This document shows, piece by piece, positions 16,784 through 25,775 of a stretch of 64,000 nucleotides of DNA; within the stretch, counting starts at the first letter, position 1; each line of letters starts with the position of its first letter. The translations under genes and the position numbers were made by a program. Under the pieces are notes generated by a model that ran no database searches, was not told the DNA's origin, and saw only the letters and a list, made by a program, of their open reading frames with translations. Origin of the DNA: Halorussus gelatinilyticus (GTDB lineage Archaea > Halobacteriota > Halobacteria > Halobacteriales > Haladaptataceae); contig NZ_CP096658.1 in the NCBI RefSeq assembly GCF_023238445.1, positions 124,001-188,000 on the forward strand, given 5' to 3'.

Positions 16784-17716
16784 ATGAGCGACGCCGCATC
16801 GGACGACGCCGACTACTCGCTCCCCGACGACCTCCCGGCGGTCCGCGACGCCCTGATTTCGTGGTACGAGGCCGACCACCGCCAGTTCCCGTGGCGCGAG
16901 ACCGACGACCCCTACGAGATTCTGGTCTCGGAGGTCATGAGCCAGCAGACCCAACTCGGCCGGGTCGTGGAAGCGTGGGAGGCGTTTCTCGACCGGTGGC
17001 CGACGCCCCAATTGCTCGCGGACGCCGACCGCGCCGACGTGGTGGGGTTCTGGACCGACCACAGCCTCGGCTACAACAACCGCGCGAAGTACCTCCACGA
17101 GGCCGCCGAGCAGGTAGTCGAAGAATACGACGGCGAGTTCCCGGAGTCGCCCGAGGAACTCCAGAATCTGATGGGTGTGGGCCCGTACACCGCGAACGCG
17201 GTCGCCTCGTTCGCGTTCAACAACGGCGACGCCGTGGTAGACACCAACGTCAAGCGCGTCCTCCACCGCGCCTTCGACGTGCCCGACGACGACGCGCTCT
17301 TCGAGGAAGCCGCCAGCGAAGCGATGCCCGAGGGCCAGTCCCGCGTCTGGAACAACGCCATCATGGAGTTGGGCGGCGTCGCCTGCGAGCAGTCGCCGAA
17401 GTGCGACTCTGCGGGGTGTCCGTGGCGCGAGTGGTGTCACGCCTACGAGACCGGCGACTTCACCGCGCCGGACGTGCCGACCCAGCCGAGTTTCGAGGGG
17501 TCGCGCAGGCAGTTCCGGGGGAAGGTCGTCTCGATTCTGAAGGAGTACGACGAACTCCCCCTGTCGAAACTCGGTCCCCGCGTCCGGGTCGATTACGCGC
17601 CGGGCGGGGAGTACGGCCGGGAGTGGCTGGAGGGACTCCTCTCGGACCTCGCGGACGACGGACTGGTCGACGTCGAAGAACGGGACGGAGACACCAGGGC
17701 CCGACTCCGTCAGTAG
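16784..17716 (+). CDS. mutY: A/G-specific adenine DNA glycosylase
   Basis: 310 residues. MutY removes adenine opposite 8-oxoguanine. The N-terminal HhH-GPD domain has EVMSQQTQ (catalytic Glu), the helix-hairpin-helix LMGVGPYTANAV and VDTNVKRVL with the catalytic Asp. Four Cys after residue 200 should hold a 4Fe-4S cluster, with spacing C-x5-C-x4-C-x5-C rather than the common C-x6-C-x2-C-x5-C. The C-terminal part is a short winged-helix-like extension rather than the NUDIX-like domain of bacterial MutY. ATG at 16784. Confidence 0.92.
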   Translation: MSDAASDDADYSLPDDLPAVRDALISWYEADHRQFPWRETDDPYEILVSEVMSQQTQLGRVVEAWEAFLDRWPTPQLLADADRADVVGFWTDHSLGYNNRAKYLHEAAEQVVEEYDGEFPESPEELQNLMGVGPYTANAVASFAFNNGDAVVDTNVKRVLHRAFDVPDDDALFEEAASEAMPEGQSRVWNNAIMELGGVACEQSPKCDSAGCPWREWCHAYETGDFTAPDVPTQPSFEGSRRQFRGKVVSILKEYDELPLSKLGPRVRVDYAPGGEYGREWLEGLLSDLADDGLVDVEERDGDTRARLRQ

Positions 17717-17886
17717 GTTAATTCGGGGTGAACCCACTAGGACATTTGTTACTTCATCCAGTGAGGTTCTGGAGCGGGTAGGCAGTGGCGCATCATGGAC
17801 CGTCATACGAAATCCTCTGCAACGACCGGCAATGATGCGGGTATACAGGTGAGGTTTTAAGACAGTCAGATGAGTGCCACGAAACC

Positions 17887-18672
17887 ATGGCCAATTACTA
17901 CCTCGCTGTCTGTACGAACGGGCATCTCATTGACTCAGAGAAAGCAGAGGACGTGAGTGTCCAGCAAATCAAAATAGACGAACCGGTCACCTCGCAACAG
18001 GTAATCAATCCAGATTATGCGGCACCCTACGCGTACTGCCCGAACTGTGGGGGTGAAGTCCGGACAACATGCCCGGATTGTCATCATCATATCCAAACCG
18101 AGTACAATGGCCCGCCCTATCCCGGTAAGGACAGTATCCCGAGCTATTGCCATGGATGCGGCGAATCACATCCGTGGACCTCGACTGTCGAGGCGCAGAA
18201 ACAACGCGATGGAGACTTCATCGATATTGATGACTCAAAGATCGATGGGCAGTTCTACCCCGCGCTCGTGTACGAAATTAACCTTTGTTATAAGACCAAA
18301 GCAGATCATGCAGTCTTAGTTCTCAACCGGAAGTTAATCGAGAGTCTAACTATCGACATCCTGCGGGCAACGAACGGCATGGAGGCGGTTGACCTCTGGT
18401 TCGATACGGAAAACAGCATCACACTTCCGCTCTCGACATTAATTGAGAATCTGAAATCACAGCGGGAGGAAATCAAGAAATATGGGCCAACGCTCGATGA
18501 AGCGTTTTTCCGGGCAGTCGAGAAGTTGAAGTACCGTGGTGATGCGTCCGCGCATTCGGTTGAGGAGCATCCCTTGCGAGGGGACTTGAAGGAGCAGTCA
18601 GAATTGGCCACGACCGTTGCAAAAATCCTGTTCCGGCTCCGAACAGAAGCCAAAACCGCTCATCGGAAATAA
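17887..18672 (+). CDS. DUF2321 zinc-ribbon protein with C-terminal HEPN-like domain
   Basis: 261 residues, with lower GC and less biased codons than its neighbours. Residues 1-110 match DUF2321: YLAVCTNGHLID, then CPNC, CPDC and CHGC, making two zinc knuckle pairs. Residues 120-255 are an alpha-helical domain resembling DUF4145/HEPN, with RGDASAH matching the Rx4-6H motif of HEPN RNases. A TATA-like TTTTAAGAC precedes the ATG by about 30 nt. The AT-richer flanks and orphan position suggest transfer. A defence or toxin role is inferred, not shown. Confidence 0.7.
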   Translation: MANYYLAVCTNGHLIDSEKAEDVSVQQIKIDEPVTSQQVINPDYAAPYAYCPNCGGEVRTTCPDCHHHIQTEYNGPPYPGKDSIPSYCHGCGESHPWTSTVEAQKQRDGDFIDIDDSKIDGQFYPALVYEINLCYKTKADHAVLVLNRKLIESLTIDILRATNGMEAVDLWFDTENSITLPLSTLIENLKSQREEIKKYGPTLDEAFFRAVEKLKYRGDASAHSVEEHPLRGDLKEQSELATTVAKILFRLRTEAKTAHRK

Positions 18673-18812
18673 TACAACCAAACCTAAATGTCGAAAAACT
18701 CGTCGCCCGCCTCCGTCGCTGAGTCCGGTTCGACCGCTCGTTTCGACCTGTAACTGAAGCGCCTGCTTCACCCTACCGAAAGCGTTTATCCCGACCCGTG
18801 GAACGACCGTCC

Positions 18813-20243
18813 ATGACCCTCCGCCGCCGCGAAACGCTCGCGCTGTCCGGCGCGTTCCTCGCCGGACTCGCGGGGTGTACCGGAAGCGACGACCCGCAGA
18901 CGACCGGAACTGCGACCGACACGACCCGCGACACGTCTACGTCCGCCGAGCCGGCGACCGAGACGACCACCGAATCGCCCGGTTTCGACGACCTCGACGC
19001 GCCGTCGTTCCCGCAGATCGACCCCGCGACCGACCCCGAGATTGCCGAGGATCTGCTCGCCGACCAGATTCGGGGCAACGTCGCGTTCGCGCTCGACCTG
19101 CTCGAAGTCCTGCGCGACCAGCGGGACGCGCCGAACTGCTGTTACTCGCCCTACAGCGTCTCGGTCGCGCTGGCGATGACGTACGCCGGGGCGCGCGGCG
19201 AGACGGCCGCGCAACTGGCCGACGCGCTCCACTTCGTCCTCGACCGCGAGGACCTCCATCCGGCGTTCGCGTCGCTGGCGGCCGAGTTCGAGCGCCGCAA
19301 CGCCGACGGGACGGAAGCGAACGTCCGGACGGTCTCCGGCGACGACGGCGAGGACCCCGGCCCGGCCTTCGAACTCACGACGGCGAACGCCGTCTGGGGA
19401 CAGGAGGGCTACCCCTTCCGCGAGGAGTTTCTGGACCTGCTCGACGCCTACTACGGCGCTGGCCTGCGACTCGCGGACTTCCGGGGGTCGCCCGAGACGG
19501 CCCGGAAGCGAATCAACTCGTGGGTCGCCGACAACACGGGCAACCGAATCGAGGACCTGCTCGTGCGCGGGTCCATCGACCAAACTACTCGCCTCGTGCT
19601 GACGAACGCGGTCTACTTCTCGGCGCGCTGGAAGGTGCCGTTCTCCGAGGAGGAGACCGAACCGCGCGAGTTCACCGCGCTCGACGGGACGACGACCGAA
19701 GTGCCGACGATGCACCAGTCGATAGAGGTCCAGTACGCCGAAATCGAGGGGCACCAGTTGGTCGAACTCCCCTACGCCAACGAGGCCACGAGCATGGTCG
19801 TCGTCCTCCCCGCCGCGGGCGAGTTCGAGGACTTCGAGGCGTCGCTGACGGTGGACCGACTCGCCACCATGCTCGACCGGACGACCGAGGCGCTGGTGGA
19901 CCTCGCGCTCCCGAAGTTCAAGGTCGATTCGTCGGTCGGCCTCGTGGAGGCGCTGAAGTCCCTCGGCGTGGAGCGAGCGTTCGGCCCCTCTGCCGACCTG
20001 AGCGGGATGAGCGCGGAGGAGGACAGCGGTCTCTCCGTCAGCGACGTCCGCCACCGGAGCGTCGTCTCGGTGGACGAGCGCGGGACCGAGGCCGCGGCCG
20101 CGACGGCGGCGATAATCGCGGAGGACGCCCCGCCGAGGCAGGTCGAGATGCGCGTGAATCGTCCGTTCCTGTTCTACGTCCGGGACCGCCCGACGGAGAC
20201 GCCGCTGTTCGTCGGGCGCGTGACCGACCTCTCCGGGGCGTGA
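18813..20243 (+). CDS. secreted Tat lipoprotein serpin (protease inhibitor)
   Basis: 476 residues. A twin-arginine signal (RRRETLAL) leads to a lipobox LAGC with Cys22, so the protein should be lipid-anchored outside the cell. A Thr/Ser-rich linker to about 60 precedes the serpin fold. Seen landmarks are NCCYSPYSVSVALAMTYAGA, the shutter region, NAVYFSARWK, and PFLFYVRD near the end. The hinge ERGTEAAAAT fits inhibitory serpins, and counting from it puts Asp at P1 (IAED-APP). ATG 18813 is used instead of the GTG 15 bp upstream. A TATA-like GCGTTTATCC lies about 30 nt before it. Confidence 0.93.
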   Translation: MTLRRRETLALSGAFLAGLAGCTGSDDPQTTGTATDTTRDTSTSAEPATETTTESPGFDDLDAPSFPQIDPATDPEIAEDLLADQIRGNVAFALDLLEVLRDQRDAPNCCYSPYSVSVALAMTYAGARGETAAQLADALHFVLDREDLHPAFASLAAEFERRNADGTEANVRTVSGDDGEDPGPAFELTTANAVWGQEGYPFREEFLDLLDAYYGAGLRLADFRGSPETARKRINSWVADNTGNRIEDLLVRGSIDQTTRLVLTNAVYFSARWKVPFSEEETEPREFTALDGTTTEVPTMHQSIEVQYAEIEGHQLVELPYANEATSMVVVLPAAGEFEDFEASLTVDRLATMLDRTTEALVDLALPKFKVDSSVGLVEALKSLGVERAFGPSADLSGMSAEEDSGLSVSDVRHRSVVSVDERGTEAAAATAAIIAEDAPPRQVEMRVNRPFLFYVRDRPTETPLFVGRVTDLSGA

Positions 20244-20357
20244 CCCACTTCTTCGGGACGTGATGTTCGGTCCCACAGAAAATAGCGGACAGCACCGCCC
20301 GCCCCTGACCCGGCGCATCGGCGTTCCTCCGAGCAAGCAAATCCCTAGTTCTCTTCA

Positions 20358-20400
20358 CGAAGCGAACCCGATGCGCCCGCCGTCTGCGAAGTTCGCTTCG
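20358..20400. terminator. inverted repeat between serpin and glutamate dehydrogenase
   Basis: CGAAGCGAAC (20358-20367) and GTTCGCTTCG (20391-20400) are exact complements with a 23-nt loop. They lie between the convergent stops of the serpin and gdh genes, so a shared terminator is plausible. No T-run is present on either side. Confidence 0.35.
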
Positions 20401-20423
20401 TTCACGTTCTCCGACCGCGTTCG

Positions 20424-21713
20424 CTACGGCCAGAGCCCTCTGCTCGATTTCGCCTCGCCGACGCGTTCGAGCGCGACGACGTAGGCGGCGTCGCGCCAGC
20501 TCAGGTCACGGGCCTCGACTTCGGCCCGCACGTCGTCCCACGCCGAGAGCATGTGGGATTCGAGTTCGTCGTTGACGCGTTCGAGCGACCACTGACGCCG
20601 GTTGATGTCCTGCAACCACTCGAAGTACGAGACGGTGACTCCGCCCGCGTTCGCCAGAATGTCCGGAATCACGGCGACACCGCGCTCGTTCAGAATCTCG
20701 TCGGCGGACGAGGTGGTCGGGCCGTTCGCGCCCTCGACCACGACGTCGGCCTGCACGTCGCTGGCGTTGTCCGCGGTGATGACGTTCCCGATGGCGGCCG
20801 GAATCAGCACGTCCACGTCGAGTTCGAGGACTTCCTCGTTGGTGAGCGTGTTCGGCGCGTCGTACTGCATCACGGCCTCGGGTTGCTCCTCGTGGGAGGG
20901 CACCGCGTGGGTATCGAGTCCCGTCGTGTCGTAGGCCGCGCCGTTCACGTCGCTGACCGCGACGACGTTCGCACCCCAGTCGTCGAGCAGGCGGGCCGCG
21001 TTCGCGCCGACCGAACCGAAGCCTTGGACCGCCACGGTGGCCTCGTCTACGGTCTTGTCGTAGTACCGGAGCGCCTCGCGGGCGATGATGGCGACCGAGC
21101 GACCGGGCGCCTCTTGGCGGCCCTCGCTTCCGCCGATGACCGGCGGCTTGCCCGTGACGACGCCCGGCGTCGTCTCGCCCTCCTGCATCGAGTAGGCGTC
21201 CATGAACCACGCCATCGTCTGGGCGTCGGTGCCCATGTCGGGCGCGGGGATGTCCTGTTTCGGCCCGATGGTGTCCCGAATCTCCTCGGCGAACCGCCGG
21301 GTCAGGCGCTCTTTCTCCTCGGTGCTGAGGTCTTTCGGGTTCACGACGACGCCGCCCTTCCCGCCGCCGAACGGCAGGTCCATCACGGCGCACTTCCACG
21401 TCATCCACATCGACAGCCCGACGCACTCCTCGGCGGTCACGTCGGGGTGGAAGCGCAGGCCGCCCTTGTACGGGCCGCGCACGTCGTCGTGCTGGGCGCG
21501 ATAGCCCGTGTACACCTCCACGCTCCCGTCGTCGCGTTTCAGCGGCACGCCGACCTCGACCACTCGCGTCGGGTGCTTGAGGCGTTCGATGACGCCCTCG
21601 TCCACGTCGACGTGGGTCGCCGCCGCCGAGAGCTGTCGCAGCGCGGTTTGGAGCGCCGATTCGGTCTCGGAGTACTCGTCCGTCTCGGAGTCGTCGAGTG
21701 TGTTCGTTGCCAT
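20424..21713 (-). CDS. gdhB: Glu/Leu/Phe/Val dehydrogenase (glutamate dehydrogenase)
   Basis: 429 residues, full length. The dimerisation and catalytic part has [27 protein letters not shown] with the catalytic Lys, and PAPDMGTD. The NAD(P) domain has [15 protein letters not shown]. The enzyme interconverts glutamate and 2-oxoglutarate plus ammonia. Several paralogues are usual in haloarchaea, so the letter is uncertain. The 49-residue rubrerythrin-like gene starts upstream, 10 bp away on the same strand, and is probably co-transcribed. Confidence 0.93.
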   Translation of the reverse strand: MATNTLDDSETDEYSETESALQTALRQLSAAATHVDVDEGVIERLKHPTRVVEVGVPLKRDDGSVEVYTGYRAQHDDVRGPYKGGLRFHPDVTAEECVGLSMWMTWKCAVMDLPFGGGKGGVVVNPKDLSTEEKERLTRRFAEEIRDTIGPKQDIPAPDMGTDAQTMAWFMDAYSMQEGETTPGVVTGKPPVIGGSEGRQEAPGRSVAIIAREALRYYDKTVDEATVAVQGFGSVGANAARLLDDWGANVVAVSDVNGAAYDTTGLDTHAVPSHEEQPEAVMQYDAPNTLTNEEVLELDVDVLIPAAIGNVITADNASDVQADVVVEGANGPTTSSADEILNERGVAVIPDILANAGGVTVSYFEWLQDINRRQWSLERVNDELESHMLSAWDDVRAEVEARDLSWRDAAYVVALERVGEAKSSRGLWP

Positions 21714-21722
21714 TCGTTGTAC

Positions 21723-21872
21723 CTACTCGCAGGGCATCCGTCGATTGCGCATCGCGCTGCCACAGTCGTCGCACTCGCCGGGGTGGCTACTCGCGCTCAC
21801 CGTCTCGCCGCACTTCAGGCACTCGTACTCGTAATCTGCGTCCGCGTCGTAGTCTGGGTCGCGGGTTTTCAT
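21723..21872 (-). CDS. rubrerythrin-like zinc-ribbon small protein
   Basis: 49 residues. CLKC and CDDC are separated by 12 residues, giving a rubredoxin/rubrerythrin-type metal site (Fe or Zn). The ATG at 21872 is preferred over an upstream one that would add 11 residues. Such mini-ribbons are abundant in haloarchaea, and their function is unknown. It lies directly upstream of the glutamate dehydrogenase gene, so it may regulate or accompany it. Confidence 0.75.
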   Translation of the reverse strand: MKTRDPDYDADADYEYECLKCGETVSASSHPGECDDCGSAMRNRRMPCE

Positions 21873-21953
21873 TCGGTAAATATTGCTAAACGGCTCCCCG
21901 AACATGGACTGTCTCGTTGAATAGTAACCCGTACCCCCCGGACGCGTTGTTTA

Positions 21954-24900
21954 CTATTCAACCCCTGAGGGCCGCGCCCGGTTCTCGAACAGTGACGCGA
22001 ACAGTTTCCGCTCGATTCGCCGAACGTGGTCGTAGAACGCGGTGTGAGAGATGTCCAGCATCTCGGCCACTTCCCGACCGGTCACGTCGCGCTTCGAGTC
22101 GAAGAACCCCGCGTGGTAGGCCATCTGAGCCACCTCCAACTGTCGCTCGGTGAGGTCGTCCACGAGTCGCCCGGTCCGCCCGCGCGTGTCCAGCGCCCGC
22201 GTTCGCTCGCGCTGCGCGACCGGTTCGGCCCCGTCGTACGTGTTCGAGACCACCTCGTCTATCGAGCGCGTCGTCACCGAATCGGGAACGTCCACCGTCA
22301 ACGAGACGCCCTCCGGGGTCGCCTCGAAGCGCCGGAGAACCGCCCCGTGGTCGGCCAGCACCGCGGTCACGAACTTCTCGCGCAGGCGGAGACCGACCAG
22401 ACCGCCCTCGTCGGTCTCCCGAATCGACTCCGCGTCCGCGACGCCGACCGATTCGTCGGCCGCCGCGACCACGCGGTCGGGCGGCGCGCCCTCGACGGTG
22501 GCGAACACGAGCGTCGTCCCGTCGTCGCCCGTTACGTCGCCCTCGACCGCTATCGTCGCCCCGGTCTCGCTCGCGAGGCGGGCGAGGAGCGCGCTCGGGT
22601 CGGCGACGCGGTATTCGAGTTCGAACACCGTGTCGCTCTGGAGCGCCTCCTTGCGCTGGACCGCGTTGATGGCCGACGCCACGGTGTCGCCGAGTTCCCG
22701 GAGGACCGACCGAACCATCTCGTCGAAGGCGTCGGGGCTGTCGGCGTAGACGGTCAGCGTCCCGAACAGCACGTCGTCGTACGCCAGCGGAATCGACAGC
22801 ACCGACTGGAAGTCCCGCGACACCGCCTCCTTCCCCCACCGGCCGGTCCGGAGGTGTTCGGCGACGTTCGAGACGAGCGTCGCCTCCCGGCGCTCGGCGG
22901 TCCGGACGCTCGGTTCGACCGTCTTCGGGTCGCCGTCGAACTCCAGTGGCACGGCGTCGAGGTACCCCTGTTCGGCCCCGGCCCACGTCCGGGGTCGGAG
23001 CGTCCGGTTCAGCGCGGTCGTCCCGCCTATCCACGCGAACCGGAAGCGGTCGTCGGCGGTCAGTCGCTCGCAGACGGCCGTCTCTATCTTCTCGCGGGAC
23101 TCCGCGCCGACGAGCGCTTGGTCTATCTCCCGGATGAACTCGTTGACCCGGTTGAGCTGCGAGAGCCGCTCGTTCTGGCGCTGGAGTCGCCGGTCGCGCT
23201 CCCGGAGTTCGCCGTCGCGCTCCACCCGGTCGAACGCCGCCTCGGTCGTCGCGGCCAGCAGTTCCGCGACCTCCTCGGCCACCTCGTCGAAGGTCCCGTC
23301 GGCGGCGGCCGCGACGAAGACGCCGTGGTCGCCCAGCGGCACAGCGACGTAATCGCCGAGCGTCGAGAACGGCGACCGAGGAACGCGGTCGGGTCGGTCG
23401 CCGCGGCCAGCTCCGTCTCCGTGGTCGGTCCGGTCCGTGATGCCGGTCCAGTCCGTAGTGTCGGGTCGGCTTCCGCGGCCGGTCCGACCACTGAGGTCGC
23501 ACGTTCGCGTCTCGTCCTCCACGAAGGCGCGGGTGACGGGGCTGTCGCGGTCGAGGCGCAACTCCGGGAGCACCCCTACGAGGTCGGTGAACTCGTCGGA
23601 GACCGCCGTCGGGTAGAGGACGTTCTCCTCGCTGTCGAACCGGTAGAGCGCCGCGGCCGCGGGCAGAATCGAGTCGGCGTCCGTCACCACGCGGTCGGCT
23701 ATCTCCGACTTCGTCTCGGCGTACAGCAGGTCCCGGCTGGTCCGGTGGAGTTGCGTGAGCGCCCGCTCGCGTTGCTTGCGCTTGGTGATGTCGCGGCAAC
23801 TGTAGAGGGTCGTCCCACCCTGAATCGAGACCTGCCGGACGTTGACCAGCAGGGTGTGTTCCCGGCCGTCCTCGTCGGTCGCGGTACACTCGATGTTGGT
23901 CAACACGCCCTCGGCGTCGAGTCGGTCGGGGTCGAAGAGATCCTCGCCCAGTAGCTCGTCGATGGTCCCGAGACCGTGTATCTCCTCGGCGCTGTAGCCG
24001 AAGATGAAGTGGACGTTCGGGCAGACGTAGGTGAACTCGCCGTCGTCGTCGGTGACCAGCACGGTGTCGGTCATGTTGTTCAGCGTGACGCGGTGGAGTT
24101 CCTCGGACTCGCGCAGTTCCTCCTCCAGTCGGACGCGCTCGGCGACTTCCCGGCCGGCCACGACGAGACGGCCGACTTCCTCGTCGGCAGCGTCGAGACG
24201 GTCTGCGTCGTCGTCGGCAGCGTCGAGGCGGTCTGCGTCCTCGTCGTCGAGGCGGTCCGCGTCGCGGTCCTCGCCCGCGACCGGCCGGACCGTGAACTCG
24301 AATCTGGCTTCGTTGCCGGTTCCGCCGTCGCTCGCTCGGCCGGTCCCGTCGCCGCTACCGCCCGGCACTCCCGCCTCGAACTCGGCGTACTCCCCGCGGC
24401 GCGCGCGGTGAATCGCACGCTGGAGGTCCCGCGACGAGTCGTCGGTCCACGGGAGACCCCAGAATCGCTTGCCGAGGACCGCCTGCTCGTCCCGGCCGAG
24501 CGCGTCGAGCGCCCCCCGGTTCACGCGGCGGACCGTCCCGTCGGCGTCGAGGACCGCGCTGAACTGCTCCGGCGTGGCGAAAAACGACTCGAACTGGTCG
24601 GCGCGCTCGCGCCGGCGGCGCTCGTCCGCGCCTCGCTCGACGGCTTCCCGGCACCGACGCCGGAGCGTCTCGCCGTCGGCGTCCGCCGGGAGGTAATCGG
24701 CGACGCCCGCCGCGATGGCGTCGCTGGCGAGCGATTCGCTCCCGTCGGCCGGGACCAGCACGAAGGGGAGGGCGACCCCGTGCGACCGGAGCGCGTCCAA
24801 CAGGTCGAGACCGGTCTCGCCGTCGAGCCGTCCAGCACTGACCACGCAATCGACCGCGGTGCGTCGGTCGGTCGCCGTCCCGACCGCTTCCTCGACCGTC

Positions 24901-25031
24901 TCGACGGTCTGCACGGCGAACGCGTCGTCCGCGGCGAACGCCGAGCGAAACTGTTCGCGCCATCCGACCGGTCCCGCGAGGAGGACGCGAAGTCGTCCGT
25001 CGGACGGTCGCGGTGCCCGAGTCGTATCCAT
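21954..25031 (-). CDS. Bat-like sensor-regulator: receiver-like, two PAS, two GAF, Bat and HTH_10 domains
   Basis: 1025 residues. In order: a receiver-like domain (about 14-125), PAS (about 150-230), a tandem-repeat linker (about 258-290), a second PAS with ITKRKQRERAL (about 315-425), GAF (about 430-620, interrupted by an Arg/Asp/Gly-rich insert), a second GAF (about 660-800), a Bat-associated domain (about 805-950), and the HTH at the end (LTERQLEVAQMAYHAGFF...ISHTAFYDHVRRIERKL). No membrane segment, so a cytoplasmic sensor. The receiver-like part has CVVSAGRLDG where a phosphorylatable Asp would be, so it may not be phosphorylated. It is divergent from the FMN reductase gene (91 bp). The ligand is unknown. 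Confidence 0.88.
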   Translation of the reverse strand: MDTTRAPRPSDGRLRVLLAGPVGWREQFRSAFAADDAFAVQTVETVEEAVGTATDRRTAVDCVVSAGRLDGETGLDLLDALRSHGVALPFVLVPADGSESLASDAIAAGVADYLPADADGETLRRRCREAVERGADERRRRERADQFESFFATPEQFSAVLDADGTVRRVNRGALDALGRDEQAVLGKRFWGLPWTDDSSRDLQRAIHRARRGEYAEFEAGVPGGSGDGTGRASDGGTGNEARFEFTVRPVAGEDRDADRLDDEDADRLDAADDDADRLDAADEEVGRLVVAGREVAERVRLEEELRESEELHRVTLNNMTDTVLVTDDDGEFTYVCPNVHFIFGYSAEEIHGLGTIDELLGEDLFDPDRLDAEGVLTNIECTATDEDGREHTLLVNVRQVSIQGGTTLYSCRDITKRKQRERALTQLHRTSRDLLYAETKSEIADRVVTDADSILPAAAALYRFDSEENVLYPTAVSDEFTDLVGVLPELRLDRDSPVTRAFVEDETRTCDLSGRTGRGSRPDTTDWTGITDRTDHGDGAGRGDRPDRVPRSPFSTLGDYVAVPLGDHGVFVAAAADGTFDEVAEEVAELLAATTEAAFDRVERDGELRERDRRLQRQNERLSQLNRVNEFIREIDQALVGAESREKIETAVCERLTADDRFRFAWIGGTTALNRTLRPRTWAGAEQGYLDAVPLEFDGDPKTVEPSVRTAERREATLVSNVAEHLRTGRWGKEAVSRDFQSVLSIPLAYDDVLFGTLTVYADSPDAFDEMVRSVLRELGDTVASAINAVQRKEALQSDTVFELEYRVADPSALLARLASETGATIAVEGDVTGDDGTTLVFATVEGAPPDRVVAAADESVGVADAESIRETDEGGLVGLRLREKFVTAVLADHGAVLRRFEATPEGVSLTVDVPDSVTTRSIDEVVSNTYDGAEPVAQRERTRALDTRGRTGRLVDDLTERQLEVAQMAYHAGFFDSKRDVTGREVAEMLDISHTAFYDHVRRIERKLFASLFENRARPSGVE
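24181..24267 (-). repeat. 30-bp minisatellite inside the Bat-like gene
   Basis: Units start at 24181 and 24211, with a partial third at 24241. They encode DADRLDAADD-type decapeptides in the linker between the first and second PAS domains. The frame is kept, so unit number could change linker length without killing the protein. Confidence 0.75.
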
Positions 25032-25122
25032 CGGCGCGACGTAGCGGCCGCCGACCCAAGAGTCTTCGCTGTCGCCGACGCTCGTCCGTACCTATTTGTC
25101 GCTCGCTTCCGACGGGAGTGGT

Positions 25123-25710
25123 ATGCCGGACACGCCACACGTCGTCGCAATCTGTGGCAGTTTGCGAGACGAGAGCGTCACCCGCGTCGCGCTGGAGACC
25201 GCGATCGAAACGGTCGAAGACGAGGGCGGCGAGGCCGAACTGCTCGACCTGCGCGAGTACGACCTGCCCGCGTACGACCCCGACACCGACGACGCCGACG
25301 CGGGCGACGCCGACCGACTCAAACGCGAGGTCCGGGCGGCCGACGCCATCCTGCTCGGGTCGCCGATGTACCACGGGTCGTACTCGTCGGTGCTGAAGAC
25401 TGCCATCGACTACTGCGGGTTCGACGAGTTCGAACACAAGACCGTGGGTCTGCTCGCGGTCTCGGGCGGGAGCTTTCCCATCACGGCGCTCGAACACCTC
25501 CGGTCGGTCTGTCGCGCGCTCGACGCGTGGGTCCTACCCCATCAGGCCGCGGTCCCGCGCTCTCACTCGGCGGTTCGAGACGGGACGTTCACCGACGAGA
25601 CGGTGGCCGAGCGCGTCCGGGAACTCGGCCGCGAGGTCGTCCACTACGCCAACATCGAACCGGCCCCGCCGACGATGGAGAGCGAGGAGAACGTCGGTGC
25701 GGTTGACTGA
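25123..25710 (+). CDS. NADPH-dependent FMN reductase family flavoprotein
   Basis: 195 residues with a flavodoxin-like fold. ICGSLRDESVTRVAL (residues 8-22) binds the FMN phosphate, GSPMYHGSYSSVLKTAIDY (about 77-95) contacts the isoalloxazine ring, and VSGGSFP completes the site. Such enzymes reduce flavins, quinones or azo compounds with NAD(P)H. ATG 25123 is chosen because the preceding nine codons lack family character. Divergent from the Bat-like regulator, which may control it. Confidence 0.9.
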   Translation: MPDTPHVVAICGSLRDESVTRVALETAIETVEDEGGEAELLDLREYDLPAYDPDTDDADAGDADRLKREVRAADAILLGSPMYHGSYSSVLKTAIDYCGFDEFEHKTVGLLAVSGGSFPITALEHLRSVCRALDAWVLPHQAAVPRSHSAVRDGTFTDETVAERVRELGREVVHYANIEPAPPTMESEENVGAVD

Positions 25711-25775
25711 GGTTTAAACCGACCATCCCTGCCCCTTCCGCAGGTCCCTTCCCCGTGGTCGCCCTTACTGGAACT

